Part shown: in pieces, positions 1-7,165 of the stretch
Layout of the letters: every line of letters begins with the position of its first letter
Position numbering within the stretch: the first letter of the stretch is position 1
Source of the DNA: Actinomycetes bacterium
Lineage (GTDB): Bacteria > Actinomycetota > Actinomycetes > Actinomycetales > Cellulomonadaceae
Length of the DNA stretch: 10,409 nt
Direction: 5' to 3'
Assembly (NCBI GenBank): GCA_023430425.1
Contig: JAEZAR010000040.1
Location: 1 to 10,409 of the forward strand
Notes under the pieces: model-generated
What the model was told of the DNA's origin: nothing
The model's input: only the letters and a program-made list of their open reading frames with translations
The model's database searches: none
Made by a program: the position numbers and the translations under genes

Positions 1-69
1 ATGCGGCGCGCGATGCACAAGCTCCCCATGAAGTGCCGGTTCATCGTTCGTGAGGGGGGTGCGCTCTGA
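1..69 (+). CDS. rplP: 50S ribosomal protein L16, C-terminal end (partial)
   Basis: This is the last 22 codons of a gene whose start lies before the window. The frame reads [20 protein letters not shown] and then Ala-Leu before a TGA at 67-69. L16 proteins end in a similar 'AxHKLPxKxRxxxRE' tail, and L16 is the usual gene just before L29 in the S10 operon, so context and sequence agree. L16 sits in the 50S subunit near the peptidyl transferase centre and the A-site tRNA. The ATG at position 1 is an internal methionine and not the true start. The stop overlaps the rpmC start by one base (TGATG), which suggests translational coupling. Confidence 0.88.
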   Translation: MRRAMHKLPMKCRFIVREGGAL

Positions 70-308
70 TGGCCATCGGTTCGAAGGCTCTCCTGCCCGA
101 CCAGCTGGACGGGATGGACGACGACGCGCTGGTCGCGGAGCTGAAGAAGGCCAAGGAGGAGCTGTTCAACCTGCGGTTCCAGTCCGCGACCGGACAGCTC
201 GAGAGCCACGGCCGGCTGAAGGCCGTGCGCCGCGACATCGCCCGGATCTACACGATCCTGCGCGAGCGCGAGCTGGGCATCCGCACCGCACCCACCCCGG
301 CGGAGTGA
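69..308 (+). CDS. rpmC: 50S ribosomal protein L29
   Basis: A 79-residue protein of the L29 (uL29) family, a two-helix 23S rRNA-binding protein near the exit of the peptide tunnel, where it takes part in docking nascent-chain factors such as trigger factor and SRP. Diagnostic segments are [16 protein letters not shown] at about residues 29-44, followed by the second helix with [15 protein letters not shown]. The start is the ATG overlapping the rplP stop by one base, with a purine-rich GAGGGGGG about 9 bases upstream. The length is near the upper end for the family because of an N-terminal stretch of about 15 residues and a short Pro/Thr tail (TAPTPAE). It is 7 bases from rpsQ in the standard rplP-rpmC-rpsQ order. 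Identification is firm. Confidence 0.96.
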   Translation: MAIGSKALLPDQLDGMDDDALVAELKKAKEELFNLRFQSATGQLESHGRLKAVRRDIARIYTILRERELGIRTAPTPAE

Positions 309-315
309 GGCAGGA

Positions 316-597
316 ATGAGCGAGACGACGCAGGCGACCACGCAGCACCGCCCGTACCGCAAGACGCGGCGCGGCTACGTGGTCAGCGACAAGATGGACA
401 AGACCGTCGTGGTCGAGGTCGAGGACCGGGTCAAGCACCCGCTCTACGGCAAGGTCATGCGGCGCACGAGCAAGGTCAAGGTGCACGACGAGGCGAACGC
501 GGCCGGCGTCGGCGACCTGATCCTCATCATGGAGACCCGCCCGCTGTCGGCGACCAAGCGCTGGCGGCTCGTGGAGATCCTGGAGAAGGCCAAGTAG
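316..597 (+). CDS. rpsQ: 30S ribosomal protein S17
   Basis: A 93-residue S17 (uS17) protein, an OB-fold protein that binds 16S rRNA early in 30S assembly. The sequence has the family core [20 protein letters not shown], then [11 protein letters not shown], and the conserved '[20 protein letters not shown]' segment near the C terminus. About 15 hydrophilic residues ([10 protein letters not shown]...) precede the core, as is common in actinobacteria. The ATG at 316 has GAGGCAGG just upstream. It ends with TAG, one of three genes here besides rpoA that use amber as the stop, which matters for interpreting the TAG in rpoA. The 112-base gap that follows is the first sizeable gap in the cluster and marks the classic S10/spc boundary. 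Confidence 0.97.
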   Translation: MSETTQATTQHRPYRKTRRGYVVSDKMDKTVVVEVEDRVKHPLYGKVMRRTSKVKVHDEANAAGVGDLILIMETRPLSATKRWRLVEILEKAK

Positions 598-709
598 CCG
601 ACCCCGGGACGGGCGCCCGCCGCCCGCACCGCCAGACCCACATCCGTTCGGCAAGGCTCGCCCGGCGCCCCCGGCCCGAGAACCGGCTCGACGACAGGAG
701 CTGAAGGAC

Positions 710-1078
710 ATGATCCAGCAGGAGACGCGACTGAAGGTCGCCGACAACACGGGTGCGAAGCAGATCCTCTGCATCCGTGTGCTCGGCGGTTCCGGCCGTC
801 GCTACGCCGGCATCGGCGACGTCATCGTCGCCACCGTCAAGGACGCGATCCCCGGCGGGAACGTCAAGAAGGGCGACGTGGTCAAGGCCGTCGTCGTGCG
901 CACGACCAAGGAGCGCCGCCGGCCGGACGGCTCGTACATCCGGTTCGACGAGAACGCCGCCGTGATCCTCCGGGGTGACAACGAGCCCCGCGGGACGCGC
1001 ATCTTCGGCCCGGTGGGCCGGGAGCTGCGGGACAAGCGCTTCATGAAGATCATCTCGCTGGCCCCGGAGGTGCTGTGA
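710..1078 (+). CDS. rplN: 50S ribosomal protein L14
   Basis: A 122-residue L14 (uL14) protein of standard length. L14 binds 23S rRNA and forms an intersubunit bridge with 16S rRNA; the anti-association factor RsfS also docks on it. It opens with [17 protein letters not shown], contains [15 protein letters not shown], and ends with [23 protein letters not shown] split over the last codons, all typical. The start ATG has AGGAG at 696-700, 9 bases upstream. L14 is normally the first gene of the spc part. I see no convincing -35/-10 pair in the preceding gap, so it may be read through from the S10 genes. Its TGA overlaps the rplX ATG by one base. Confidence 0.98.
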   Translation: MIQQETRLKVADNTGAKQILCIRVLGGSGRRYAGIGDVIVATVKDAIPGGNVKKGDVVKAVVVRTTKERRRPDGSYIRFDENAAVILRGDNEPRGTRIFGPVGRELRDKRFMKIISLAPEVL

Positions 1079-1422
1079 TGGCGAAGATCAAGAAGGGTGA
1101 CCTGGTCGTCGTCATCGCCGGCCGCGACCGCGGCAAGCAGGGCCGGGTGCTCGAGGTGCTCTCGGACAAGGATCGCGTCGTGGTCGAGGGCGTGCAGCGC
1201 ATGACCAAGCACGTCAAGGCCGGGCGCAGCAACCGCGGCACCCGCACCGGCGGCATCGAGACGATCGAGGCGCCCATCCACGTCAGCAACGTGATGCTGG
1301 TCGACCCGGAGACCAAGAAGGGCACCCGGGTGGGCTACCGCACCGAGGAGATCGAGCGCGACGGCCGCGCCCGGACGGTCCGCGTCCGCGTCGCCAAGCG
1401 CTCCGGTAAGGACATCGCATGA
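1078..1422 (+). CDS. rplX: 50S ribosomal protein L24
   Basis: A 114-residue L24 (uL24), an assembly-initiating 23S rRNA-binding protein near the tunnel exit. The N-terminal KOW motif is clear ([20 protein letters not shown] at about residues 7-26), followed by [20 protein letters not shown] and the '[20 protein letters not shown]' segment typical of the family. A GTG one codon upstream (1075) would add one extra Met. I chose the ATG at 1078 because it gives the family-standard start MAKIKKGD, overlaps the rplN stop as TGATG, and lies 7 bases from GGAGG at 1066-1070. The stop overlaps rplE by four bases (ATGA), so rplN-rplX-rplE look translationally coupled. Confidence 0.97.
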   Translation: MAKIKKGDLVVVIAGRDRGKQGRVLEVLSDKDRVVVEGVQRMTKHVKAGRSNRGTRTGGIETIEAPIHVSNVMLVDPETKKGTRVGYRTEEIERDGRARTVRVRVAKRSGKDIA

Positions 1423-1988
1423 GCACCGCCACCACCACCCGCACCGCGCCGCGGCTCAAGGCGCGGTACCAGGCCGAGATCCTGCCGGCCCTGCGCGAGG
1501 AGTTCGGGTTCGCGAACGTCCACCAGGTGCCGGGGCTCGTCAAGGTCGTCGTGAACATGGGTGTCGGCGAGGCCGCGCGCGACTCGAAGCTCATCGAGGG
1601 TGCGGTGCGCGACCTGGCCACGATCACCGGCCAGAAGCCGCAGGTCACACGGGCCCGCAAGTCGATCGCGCAGTTCAAGCTGCGCGAGGGCATGCCGATC
1701 GGCGCGCACACCACCCTGCGCGGCGACCGGATGTGGGAGTTCGTGGACCGTCTGATCACCCTCGCGCTGCCCCGCATCCGCGACTTCCGCGGCCTGTCGC
1801 CCAAGCAGTTCGACGGCTCGGGCAACTACACGTTCGGCCTGACCGAGCAGGTGATGTTCCACGAGATCGACCCGGACCGGATCGACCGGGTCCGCGGCAT
1901 GGACATCACGCTCGTGACGACCGCGACCAACGACGACGAGGGCCGCTCGCTGCTCCGCCGTCTCGGCTTCCCCTTCAAGGAGGACTGA
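1419..1988 (+). CDS. rplE: 50S ribosomal protein L5
   Basis: A 189-residue L5 (uL5), which binds 5S rRNA with L18 and forms part of the central protuberance, contacting the 30S head and P-site tRNA. Supporting segments are the [18 protein letters not shown] stretch, [18 protein letters not shown], '[20 protein letters not shown]', [10 protein letters not shown], and the C-terminal [10 protein letters not shown]. About 10 Thr/Ala-rich residues precede the core, so it is slightly longer than the 179-residue E. coli protein. The ATG overlaps the rplX stop as ATGA, with TAAGGA about 6 bases upstream. The 3' end carries a strong AAGGAGGA (1977-1984) serving the next gene. Confidence 0.98.
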   Translation: MSTATTTRTAPRLKARYQAEILPALREEFGFANVHQVPGLVKVVVNMGVGEAARDSKLIEGAVRDLATITGQKPQVTRARKSIAQFKLREGMPIGAHTTLRGDRMWEFVDRLITLALPRIRDFRGLSPKQFDGSGNYTFGLTEQVMFHEIDPDRIDRVRGMDITLVTTATNDDEGRSLLRRLGFPFKED

Positions 1989-1989
1989 C

Positions 1990-2175
1990 ATGGCGAAGAC
2001 CGCCCTGATCAACAAGGCGGCGCGGAAGCAGAAGTTCGCGGTCCGCGCGTACAGCCGGTGCCAGAAGTGCGGCCGTCCCCGTGCCGTGTACCGCAAGTTC
2101 GGCCTCTGCCGCATCTGCGTGCGCGAGATGGCGCACCGCGGCGAGCTCCCCGGCGTCAGCAAGAGCAGCTGGTAA
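1990..2175 (+). CDS. rpsZ: 30S ribosomal protein S14, zinc-binding type Z
   Basis: A 61-residue S14 (uS14) of the short zinc-ribbon class. Two CxxC pairs are visible (C24-x2-C27 and C40-x2-C43, within SRCQKCGRP and LCRICVRE), the expected four zinc ligands. The end [11 protein letters not shown] is typical. S14 binds 16S rRNA in the 30S head and joins late in assembly. The gene sits one base after rplE with a strong Shine-Dalgarno at 1977-1984. Many actinobacteria also carry a zinc-free, about 101-residue S14 elsewhere under control of the zinc repressor Zur; nothing here shows whether this genome does. The stop is TAA. Confidence 0.98.
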   Translation: MAKTALINKAARKQKFAVRAYSRCQKCGRPRAVYRKFGLCRICVREMAHRGELPGVSKSSW

Positions 2176-2230
2176 CCACTACGCCGCAGGTCCCGGAAGG
2201 GATACCCCGGCGAGGAAGGGCTCGAGCCCG

Positions 2231-2629
2231 ATGACGATGACCGACCCGATCGCGGACATGCTCACGCGTCTGCGGAACGCCAACTCGGCGTACCACGACT
2301 CCGTGACCATGCCCTACTCCAAGCTCAAGGCCAACATCGCGGAGATCCTCAAGTCCGAGGGCTACATCGCGAGCTGGGCCGTCGAGGACGCCCCCGTGGG
2401 CAAGAACCTGACGATCCAGCTGAAGTTCGGCCCCAACCGCGAGCGCTCGCTCGCCGGCGTCCGCCGCGTGTCCAAGCCGGGCCTGCGTGTGTACGCCAAG
2501 TCCACCAACCTGCCTCGGGTCCTCGGCGGCCTCGGCGTGGCGATCATCTCCACGTCGTCCGGCCTCCTGACCGACAAGCAGGCATCCGCCAAGGGCGTGG
2601 GCGGGGAAGTCCTCGCCTACGTCTGGTAG
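2231..2629 (+). CDS. rpsH: 30S ribosomal protein S8
   Basis: A 132-residue S8 (uS8), which binds helix 21 of 16S rRNA and is needed for assembly of the 30S platform. It begins [20 protein letters not shown], a typical start, and ends with the conserved [19 protein letters not shown]. The frame is open further upstream, but only the ATG at 2231 gives the family start and has a Shine-Dalgarno (GAGGAAGGG, 2212-2220) at a sensible distance; the ATG two codons later is a lesser alternative. In E. coli S8 represses the spc operon by binding mRNA near rplE. I did not see an obvious mimic of its rRNA site here, and that regulation is not established for actinobacteria. The stop is TAG. Confidence 0.98.
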   Translation: MTMTDPIADMLTRLRNANSAYHDSVTMPYSKLKANIAEILKSEGYIASWAVEDAPVGKNLTIQLKFGPNRERSLAGVRRVSKPGLRVYAKSTNLPRVLGGLGVAIISTSSGLLTDKQASAKGVGGEVLAYVW

Positions 2630-2652
2630 CCGAGCAAGGGAGAGGAGCAGCC

Positions 2653-3192
2653 ATGTCTCGCATCGGCAAGGTCCCCGTCCCGGTCCCGGCCGGCGTGGAC
2701 GTCAGCATCGACGGCCCCCAGGTCGTCGTCACGGGCCCGAAGGGCACGCTCGCGCACACGGTGCCGGCGCCCATCGAGGTGGCCCGTGACGAGGCCGGCG
2801 CGATCGTCGTGACCCGGCCCGACGACGAGCGCGCCTCGCGCTCGCTGCACGGGCTCACGCGCACGCTCATCGCGAACCTCGTGACCGGGGTGACCGAGGG
2901 CTACACGAAGCGGCTCGAGATCGTCGGCACCGGCTACCGCGTGGTGGCCAAGGGCTCGGACCTCGAGTTCGCGCTCGGCTTCAGCCACCCGGTGACGGTG
3001 ACGGCGCCCGAGGGCATCACCTTCGAGGTGACGTCGCCGACCCGGTTCGCCGTGAGCGGGATCGACAAGCAGCAGGTGGGCGAGGTCGCCGCGAACATCC
3101 GCAAGATCCGCAAGCCCGAGCCGTACAAGGGCAAGGGCGTGCGGTACGCGGGCGAGGTCGTCCGCCGCAAGGCCGGAAAGGCTGGTAAGTGA
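2653..3192 (+). CDS. rplF: 50S ribosomal protein L6
   Basis: A 179-residue L6 (uL6) made of two related alpha/beta domains, bound to 23S rRNA near the sarcin-ricin loop and the base of the L7/L12 stalk. It starts [19 protein letters not shown], has [10 protein letters not shown] at the first-domain turn, and carries the C-terminal signature around [19 protein letters not shown] (about residues 156-174). The length is standard. AGAGGAG at 2641-2647 lies 5 bases before the ATG. The gene ends with a basic AGKAGK tail. The rplR reading frame starts at or within a few bases of its TGA, so the two are probably coupled. Confidence 0.98.
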   Translation: MSRIGKVPVPVPAGVDVSIDGPQVVVTGPKGTLAHTVPAPIEVARDEAGAIVVTRPDDERASRSLHGLTRTLIANLVTGVTEGYTKRLEIVGTGYRVVAKGSDLEFALGFSHPVTVTAPEGITFEVTSPTRFAVSGIDKQQVGEVAANIRKIRKPEPYKGKGVRYAGEVVRRKAGKAGK

Positions 3193-3194
3193 CG

Positions 3195-3566
3195 ATGGCT
3201 ATCACGATCAAGGGCAAGGGCAAGGCCATCGCGCGCAGCCGTCGGCACCTGCGCCTGCGCAAGAAGGTCGTCGGCAGCGGCAGCCGTCCGCGGCTGGTCG
3301 TCAGCCGCTCGACCCGGCACATGGTCGCCCAGGTGGTGGACGACGCCGTCGGCCGCACCCTGGTGTCGGCGTCCACCCTCGAGGCGGAGCTGCGCTCCTT
3401 CGACGGCGACAAGACCGCCAAGGCCCGTCGGGTCGGCGAGCTCGTGGCCGAGCGCGCGAAGGCAGCCGGCATCGAGGCCGTCGTGTTCGACCGTGGCGGG
3501 AACAAGTACCACGGGCGCGTCGCGGCGGTGGCCGAGGGCGCGCGCGAAGGCGGGCTGGCCCTGTGA
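3195..3566 (+). CDS. rplR: 50S ribosomal protein L18
   Basis: A 123-residue L18 (uL18), which binds 5S rRNA together with L5 and brings it into the central protuberance. Recognisable features are the Arg/Lys-rich N terminus ([14 protein letters not shown]), [20 protein letters not shown], and the C-terminal '[20 protein letters not shown]' segment. Two starts are possible: ATG at 3195 (protein begins [11 protein letters not shown]), used here because most actinobacterial L18 proteins begin MAI; or GTG at 3189, two codons earlier, which overlaps the rplF stop and lies 7 bases from GGAAAGG (3175-3181). The sequence alone does not settle this. The gene is followed by a 40-base gap before rpsE. 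Confidence 0.95.
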   Translation: MAITIKGKGKAIARSRRHLRLRKKVVGSGSRPRLVVSRSTRHMVAQVVDDAVGRTLVSASTLEAELRSFDGDKTAKARRVGELVAERAKAAGIEAVVFDRGGNKYHGRVAAVAEGAREGGLAL

Positions 3567-3606
3567 CGCACCGACTCATCACCGTACGGAAGCAGAGGAA
3601 GCACTG

Positions 3607-4248
3607 ATGGCTGCACCGCAGCGCAACACCGGAGCCCAGGGCGCCGGCGGCGACCGGCGCGAGCGCGGCGACCGCCGGAACGACCGTCGCGGCGGCGGGG
3701 AGCAGGCGGAGAAGAGCGCCTTCCTCGAGCGCGTCGTCGCGATCAACCGCGTGTCCAAGGTCGTCAAGGGCGGCCGTCGCTTCAGCTTCACCGCGCTCGT
3801 CGTGGTGGGCGACGGGGACGGCACCGTCGGCGTCGGCTACGGCAAGGCCAAGGAGGTGCCCGCCGCGATCGCCAAGGGCGTGGAGGAGGCCAAGAAGAGC
3901 TTCTTCCGCGTGCCGCGGATCCAGGGCACCATCCCGCACCCGGTCCAGGGCGAGGCCGCGGCCGGCGTCGTCTTCCTGCGTCCCGCGTCCCCCGGTACCG
4001 GCGTCATCGCCGGCGGCCCGGTGCGCGCGGTCCTCGAGTGCGCGGGCGTCCACGACATCCTGTCCAAGTCGATGGGCTCGTCCAACGCGATCAACATCGT
4101 GCACGCCACGGTGGCCGCGCTGCGCGCCCTCGAGGAGCCGGAGTCGGTCGCCGCGCGGCGCGGGCTGTCGGTCGAGCACGTGACCCCCGCCGCCATGCTG
4201 CGCGCCCGCGAGGCGGGCGTCGCGGCGGCCGCGAAGGCAGGTGCCTGA
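3607..4248 (+). CDS. rpsE: 30S ribosomal protein S5
   Basis: A 213-residue S5 (uS5), which lines the mRNA entry channel and affects decoding accuracy; in other bacteria substitutions in it confer spectinomycin resistance or ram phenotypes. The N-terminal dsRNA-binding-like domain starts near residue 38 ([20 protein letters not shown], then [15 protein letters not shown]). The C-terminal domain has GAVxx-like packing followed by [20 protein letters not shown]. About 36 residues rich in Arg, Gly and Asp ([15 protein letters not shown]) come first, so it is longer than the 167-residue E. coli protein; such low-complexity heads are usual in actinobacteria. The ATG at 3607 was chosen for GAGGAAG at 3595-3601 and because upstream codons lie mainly in rplR. 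The TGA overlaps rpmD by one base. Confidence 0.97.
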   Translation: MAAPQRNTGAQGAGGDRRERGDRRNDRRGGGEQAEKSAFLERVVAINRVSKVVKGGRRFSFTALVVVGDGDGTVGVGYGKAKEVPAAIAKGVEEAKKSFFRVPRIQGTIPHPVQGEAAAGVVFLRPASPGTGVIAGGPVRAVLECAGVHDILSKSMGSSNAINIVHATVAALRALEEPESVAARRGLSVEHVTPAAMLRAREAGVAAAAKAGA

Positions 4249-4430
4249 TGCCCCGGCTCAAGGTGACCCAGACCCGGTCCGCCATCGGCGGCAAGCAGAA
4301 CCAGCGCGACACGCTGCGGAGCCTCGGCCTCAAGCGCATCGGCGACATCGTCGTCAAGGAGGACCGACCGGAGATCCGCGGCATGGTCGCCACGGTGGCG
4401 CACCTCGTCACCGTCGAGGAGGTCGAGTGA
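4248..4430 (+). CDS. rpmD: 50S ribosomal protein L30
   Basis: A 60-residue L30 (uL30), a small 23S rRNA-binding protein found in most but not all bacteria. It shows [20 protein letters not shown], then [11 protein letters not shown] and the C-terminal [16 protein letters not shown], matching the family along its whole length. The ATG overlaps the rpsE TGA by one base (TGATG), with AGGCAGG about 6 bases upstream. Its 3' end contains GAGGAGG (4416-4422), which serves as the ribosome binding site for rplO. Confidence 0.97.
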   Translation: MPRLKVTQTRSAIGGKQNQRDTLRSLGLKRIGDIVVKEDRPEIRGMVATVAHLVTVEEVE

Positions 4431-4432
4431 CC

Positions 4433-5137
4433 ATGGCAGAGAAGAAGAACGAGGCGGCCGAGGAGGCCACCCCGAAGAAGGCGGCCGCGCGCAAGCCGGC
4501 CGCGGACAAGCCCGCCACGGCGACGAAGGCGGCTGCCGAGAAGCCCGCGAGGGCAACGAAGGCGGCTGCCGAGAAGCCCGCGAAGGCGACGAAGGCGGCC
4601 GACGAGAAGCCCGCCAAGGCGACGACGTCCGCGTCGGCCAGGTCGACGTCGGCCAAGGCCGCCCCGACGCAGCCGACCAACGTCACCGAGGGCCAGGGCG
4701 GCACGCTGCGCGTGCACCACCTGCGCCCGGCGCCGGGTGCGCACACGCCCAAGACGCGCGTCGGCCGGGGCGAGGGCTCCAAGGGCAAGACGGCGGGTCG
4801 CGGCACGAAGGGCACGAAGGCGCGCCAGCAGGTGCCGGCGCGCAAGGAGGGCGGCGGCATCCCGCTGCACATGCGGCAGCCGAAGCTGCGGGGCTTCAAG
4901 AACCCTTTCCGCACGACGTTCCAGGTCGTGAACCTCGACCGGCTCGCCGAGCTCTACCCGAAGGGTGGCGCGGTGACCGCGGAGGACCTCGTCGCCAAGG
5001 GCGCCGTCCGCAAGGGCTCGCCGGTCAAGGTCCTCGGCGCGGGGGACATCGGGGTCAAGCTCGACGTCTCCGTCGAGGCCGTCTCGCAGTCCGCCCGCGA
5101 GAAGATCCTCGCCGCCGGGGGCTCGGTCCAGGGCTGA
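4433..5137 (+). CDS. rplO: 50S ribosomal protein L15 with long repetitive N-terminal extension
   Basis: A 234-residue protein. Residues from about 90 onward are a full-length L15 (uL15; about 145 residues): [55 protein letters not shown], then '[20 protein letters not shown]' and [12 protein letters not shown] near the C terminus. L15 acts late in 50S assembly with an extended arm deep in 23S rRNA. Residues 1-89 are an extra, low-complexity Ala/Lys/Pro/Glu/Thr segment with four copies of an 11-residue repeat (residues 24-67). The start is the ATG at 4433, 10 bases from GAGGAGG; no ATG lies near residue 90, only a GTG at V94 without a clear binding site, so the extension seems to be translated. 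A strong hairpin follows the stop by 3 bases. Confidence 0.95.
   Translation: MAEKKNEAAEEATPKKAAARKPAADKPATATKAAAEKPARATKAAAEKPAKATKAADEKPAKATTSASARSTSAKAAPTQPTNVTEGQGGTLRVHHLRPAPGAHTPKTRVGRGEGSKGKTAGRGTKGTKARQQVPARKEGGGIPLHMRQPKLRGFKNPFRTTFQVVNLDRLAELYPKGGAVTAEDLVAKGAVRKGSPVKVLGAGDIGVKLDVSVEAVSQSAREKILAAGGSVQG
4502..4633 (+). repeat. 33-bp in-frame tandem repeat in rplO, four copies
   Basis: Four successive 33-base units encode the 11-residue pattern [A/D][E/D]KPA[K/R/T][38 protein letters not shown] and [11 protein letters not shown]. The two middle units are nearly identical at the DNA level. The outer ones differ more, mainly at third positions and in the last three codons. This reads as slippage or unequal-crossover expansion of a coding repeat rather than a non-coding element. 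Similar Lys/Ala/Pro repeats occur in histone H1-like tails of actinobacterial nucleic-acid-binding proteins; a role in RNA binding here is inference only. Confidence 0.9.
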
Positions 5138-5140
5138 CGC

Positions 5141-5180
5141 CGGGCGGGCCCGGGGTCGCGACGCGTCCCCGGGCCGCCCG
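5141..5180 (+). terminator. Strong GC hairpin between rplO and secY (possible terminator or attenuator)
   Basis: Three bases after the rplO stop, CGGGCGGGCCCGGGG (5141-5155) pairs with CCCCGGGCCGCCCG (5167-5180), giving 14 base pairs with one bulged G and an 11-base loop. There is no T-run after it, so it would be a non-canonical terminator of the kind often proposed in high-GC actinobacteria. It could also only attenuate readthrough or stabilise the 3' end of the upstream transcript. The pairing is seen directly; the function is inferred. Confidence 0.6.
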
Positions 5181-5200
5181 GAGTCCCGCCCGATCTGGGC

Positions 5201-5206
5201 TAGGGT
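5201..5206 (+). promoter_or_regulatory. Candidate -10 hexamer of a secY promoter
   Basis: TAGGGT fits the actinobacterial housekeeping-sigma -10 pattern TAnnnT and stands out in a very GC-rich gap. No good TTGACA-like -35 lies 16-19 bases upstream, which is not unusual for actinobacterial promoters but weakens the call. Transcription would begin near 5212-5214, leaving a leader of about 80 bases before the secY GTG. Its place just after the rplO hairpin supports a separate secY-adk-map unit. Confidence 0.45.
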
Positions 5207-5294
5207 GCCCACGGCACCGGCGCCGCGCGGGACCAGCCGCCGGACGTGGCCGGCACGACGACACACCGCTGACCAAGCGGAGCAGGAGGAGCAG

Positions 5295-6593
5295 GTGCTC
5301 AGCGCATTCGCCCGGGCCTTCCGGACGCCAGACCTGCGGCGCAAGCTGCTGTTCACCATCGGCATCATGGTGGTGTTCCGGGTCGGCTCGTTCCTGCCCA
5401 CCCCGGGTGTCAACTACGAGAACGTCCAGCAGTGCGTCGACGAGATCGGCACGAGCAACGACCTGCTCGGCCTGGTCAACCTGTTCAGCGGCGGTGCGCT
5501 GCTCCAGCTGGCGGTCTTCGCGCTCGGCATCATGCCGTACATCACCGCGAGCATCATCGTGCAGCTCCTGCGCGTGGTGATCCCGCGCTTCGAGGCCCTG
5601 CACAAGGAGGGCCAGTCCGGCACCGCCAAGCTCACGCAGTACACGCGGTACCTGACGATCGGCCTGGCGATCCTGCAGTCCACGACGATCGTCACGGTCG
5701 CCCGGTCCGGTCAGCTGTTCCAGGGCTGCTCCGTGCCCGTCATCGGCGACGACTCGATGATGACGATCCTCATCATGATCATCACGATGACCGCGGGCAC
5801 CGCCGTCATCATGTGGCTCGGCGAGCTCATCACCGAGCGCGGCATCGGCAACGGCATGTCGCTGCTGATCTTCACCCAGATCGCCGCCCAGTTCCCGACC
5901 GCGATGTGGTCGATCGCCGGCGGCGACAACGGCGTCACGAAGTTCATCATCGTCGCGCTCGTCATCCTGCTGGTCATCGGCCTGGTCGTCTTCGTCGAGC
6001 AGTGCCAGCGCCGCATCCCGGTGCAGTACGCGAAGCGCATGGTGGGCCGCAAGATGTACGGCGGCTCGAGCACCTACATCCCGATCAAGATCAACATGGC
6101 CGGCGTGATCCCGATCATCTTCGCCGCCTCGCTGCTGGCGATCCCGGGGCTCATCACGCAGTTCGCCGACCCGACCGAGGGCTGGGTGCAGTGGGTGGCG
6201 CGCAACCTCGCCGCCCAGGACGCCCCGCTGAACATCGCCCTCTACGTCGTCCTGATCATCTTCTTCTGCTACTTCTACACGGCGATCACGTTCAACCCGG
6301 ACGAGGTCGCGGACAACATGAAGAAGTACGGCGGGTTCATCCCGGGCATCCGCGCCGGCCGGCCGACCGCCGAGTACCTGGACTACGTGCTCTCGCGGAT
6401 CATGGCGCCCGGCTCGCTCTACCTCGCGTTCGTCGCGATGATCCCGCTCATCACGTTCATCCTCCTGGACCTTGGTACCAACATCCCCTTCGGCGGCACC
6501 TCCATCATCATCGTGGTGGGTGTCGGCATGGAGACGGTCAAGCAGATCGAGTCCCAGCTGCAGCAGCGTCACTACGAAGGGTTCCTGCGATGA
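5295..6593 (+). CDS. secY: Preprotein translocase subunit SecY
   Basis: A 432-residue SecY, the channel-forming subunit of the SecYEG translocon, which moves proteins through or into the cytoplasmic membrane. The hydropathy pattern fits the expected ten transmembrane segments. Visible hallmarks are the amphipathic N terminus (FRTPDLRRKLLFTIG), LGIMPYITASIIVQLL, 'PRFEALHKEGQSGTAKLTQY', GIGNGMSLLIF, YIPIKINMAGVIPIIFA, and the cytosolic loop GGFIPGIRAGRPT, whose Arg353 matches the arginine important for SecA-driven transport in E. coli. I chose the GTG at 5295: AGGAGG (5284-5289) lies 5 bases upstream and the protein then begins at the conserved 'LSAFARAFRTPDLRRKLL'. The frame is open to a GTG at 5205, but that would add 30 unrelated residues. 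The stop overlaps adk as ATGA. Confidence 0.97.
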   Translation: MLSAFARAFRTPDLRRKLLFTIGIMVVFRVGSFLPTPGVNYENVQQCVDEIGTSNDLLGLVNLFSGGALLQLAVFALGIMPYITASIIVQLLRVVIPRFEALHKEGQSGTAKLTQYTRYLTIGLAILQSTTIVTVARSGQLFQGCSVPVIGDDSMMTILIMIITMTAGTAVIMWLGELITERGIGNGMSLLIFTQIAAQFPTAMWSIAGGDNGVTKFIIVALVILLVIGLVVFVEQCQRRIPVQYAKRMVGRKMYGGSSTYIPIKINMAGVIPIIFAASLLAIPGLITQFADPTEGWVQWVARNLAAQDAPLNIALYVVLIIFFCYFYTAITFNPDEVADNMKKYGGFIPGIRAGRPTAEYLDYVLSRIMAPGSLYLAFVAMIPLITFILLDLGTNIPFGGTSIIIVVGVGMETVKQIESQLQQRHYEGFLR

Positions 6594-7165
6594 GCGTTCG
6601 CCTGGTGATCATGGGTCCGCAAGGGTCCGGCAAGGGGACCCAGGCGGCCCGCATCTCCGAGCACTTCGTGGTCCCGGCCATCTCGACCGGGGACATCTTC
6701 CGCGACAACATCGCCCGCGGGACCGAGCTGGGCCGACGCGCGCAGGAGTACACCTGCTGCGGCGAGCTGGTGCCCGACGAGGTGACCAACGCGATGGTCC
6801 GGGTCCGGCTGGGGATGCCCGACGCCGCGGACGGGTTCATCCTCGACGGCTACCCGCGCACCTCCGCCCAGGTCGCCGAGCTCGACGTCATCCTCGCCGA
6901 CCTGGGCACCCGGCTCGACGCCGTCGTCCAGCTCACGGCCGACCGCGGCGAGCTGCTCGCCCGCATGCGCCTCCGTGCGGAGGTCGAGGGTCGCGACGAC
7001 GACACCGCCGACGTCATCGCGCGGCGCCTCGACATCTACGAGGCCGAGACCGCCCCGCTCGCCGAGGCCTACGCGGCCCGCGGCCTGCTCGTCGCCGTCG
7101 ACGGCACGGGGGCGATCGACGACGTCACCCACCGGGTCCTCGACGCCCTCGGCACCCGGGTGTGA
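6590..7165 (+). CDS. adk: Adenylate kinase (short form without zinc LID)
   Basis: A 191-residue adenylate kinase, a cytosolic enzyme that interconverts ATP + AMP and 2 ADP. The P-loop is GPQGSGKGT (residues 9-17), the NMP-binding part has STGDIFR (32-38), and the AMP-contact segment is GFILDGYPRT (82-91, with Arg90). The short LID has RAEVEGRDDDTADVIARRL, keeping the expected arginines and lacking the longer zinc or zinc-like insert. Mycobacterial Adk has the same short design. One oddity is residues 55-58, TCCG after EY, where related proteins usually have M/L-D-A-G before 'LVPDE'. The ATG overlaps the secY stop by 4 bases with GAAGGG 8 bases upstream. The TGA overlaps the map ATG by one base. 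Confidence 0.96.
   Translation: MSVRLVIMGPQGSGKGTQAARISEHFVVPAISTGDIFRDNIARGTELGRRAQEYTCCGELVPDEVTNAMVRVRLGMPDAADGFILDGYPRTSAQVAELDVILADLGTRLDAVVQLTADRGELLARMRLRAEVEGRDDDTADVIARRLDIYEAETAPLAEAYAARGLLVAVDGTGAIDDVTHRVLDALGTRV

Noticed and set aside
598..709. Promoter or terminator in the rpsQ-rplN gap
   Set aside because: I found only a 7-bp GC pairing (611-617 with 664-670) across a loop of 46 bases and no TAnnnT hexamer with a -35; this is too weak in such GC-rich DNA.
4502..4633. Possible CRISPR-like or minisatellite array
   Set aside because: The units are contiguous, in frame and without spacers; they encode the L15 tail repeat.
5205..5294. Extended SecY starting at GTG 5205
   Set aside because: The extra 30 residues are not SecY-like, overlap the -10 candidate, and lack the good Shine-Dalgarno found before GTG 5295.
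5055..6572. Long open frame on the minus strand opposite secY (about 500 codons), and similar ones opposite adk/map and rplO
   Set aside because: They are mirror images of high-GC codon usage in real + strand genes, with Asp/His/Arg-rich low-complexity translations, no recognisable domain and no sensible start signals.
5432..6589. Long + strand open frame in another phase of secY that joins the adk frame
   Set aside because: It is the out-of-phase shadow of secY; its translation is Arg/His/Pro-rich without family features. The adk ATG at 6590 has its own Shine-Dalgarno and a conserved start.
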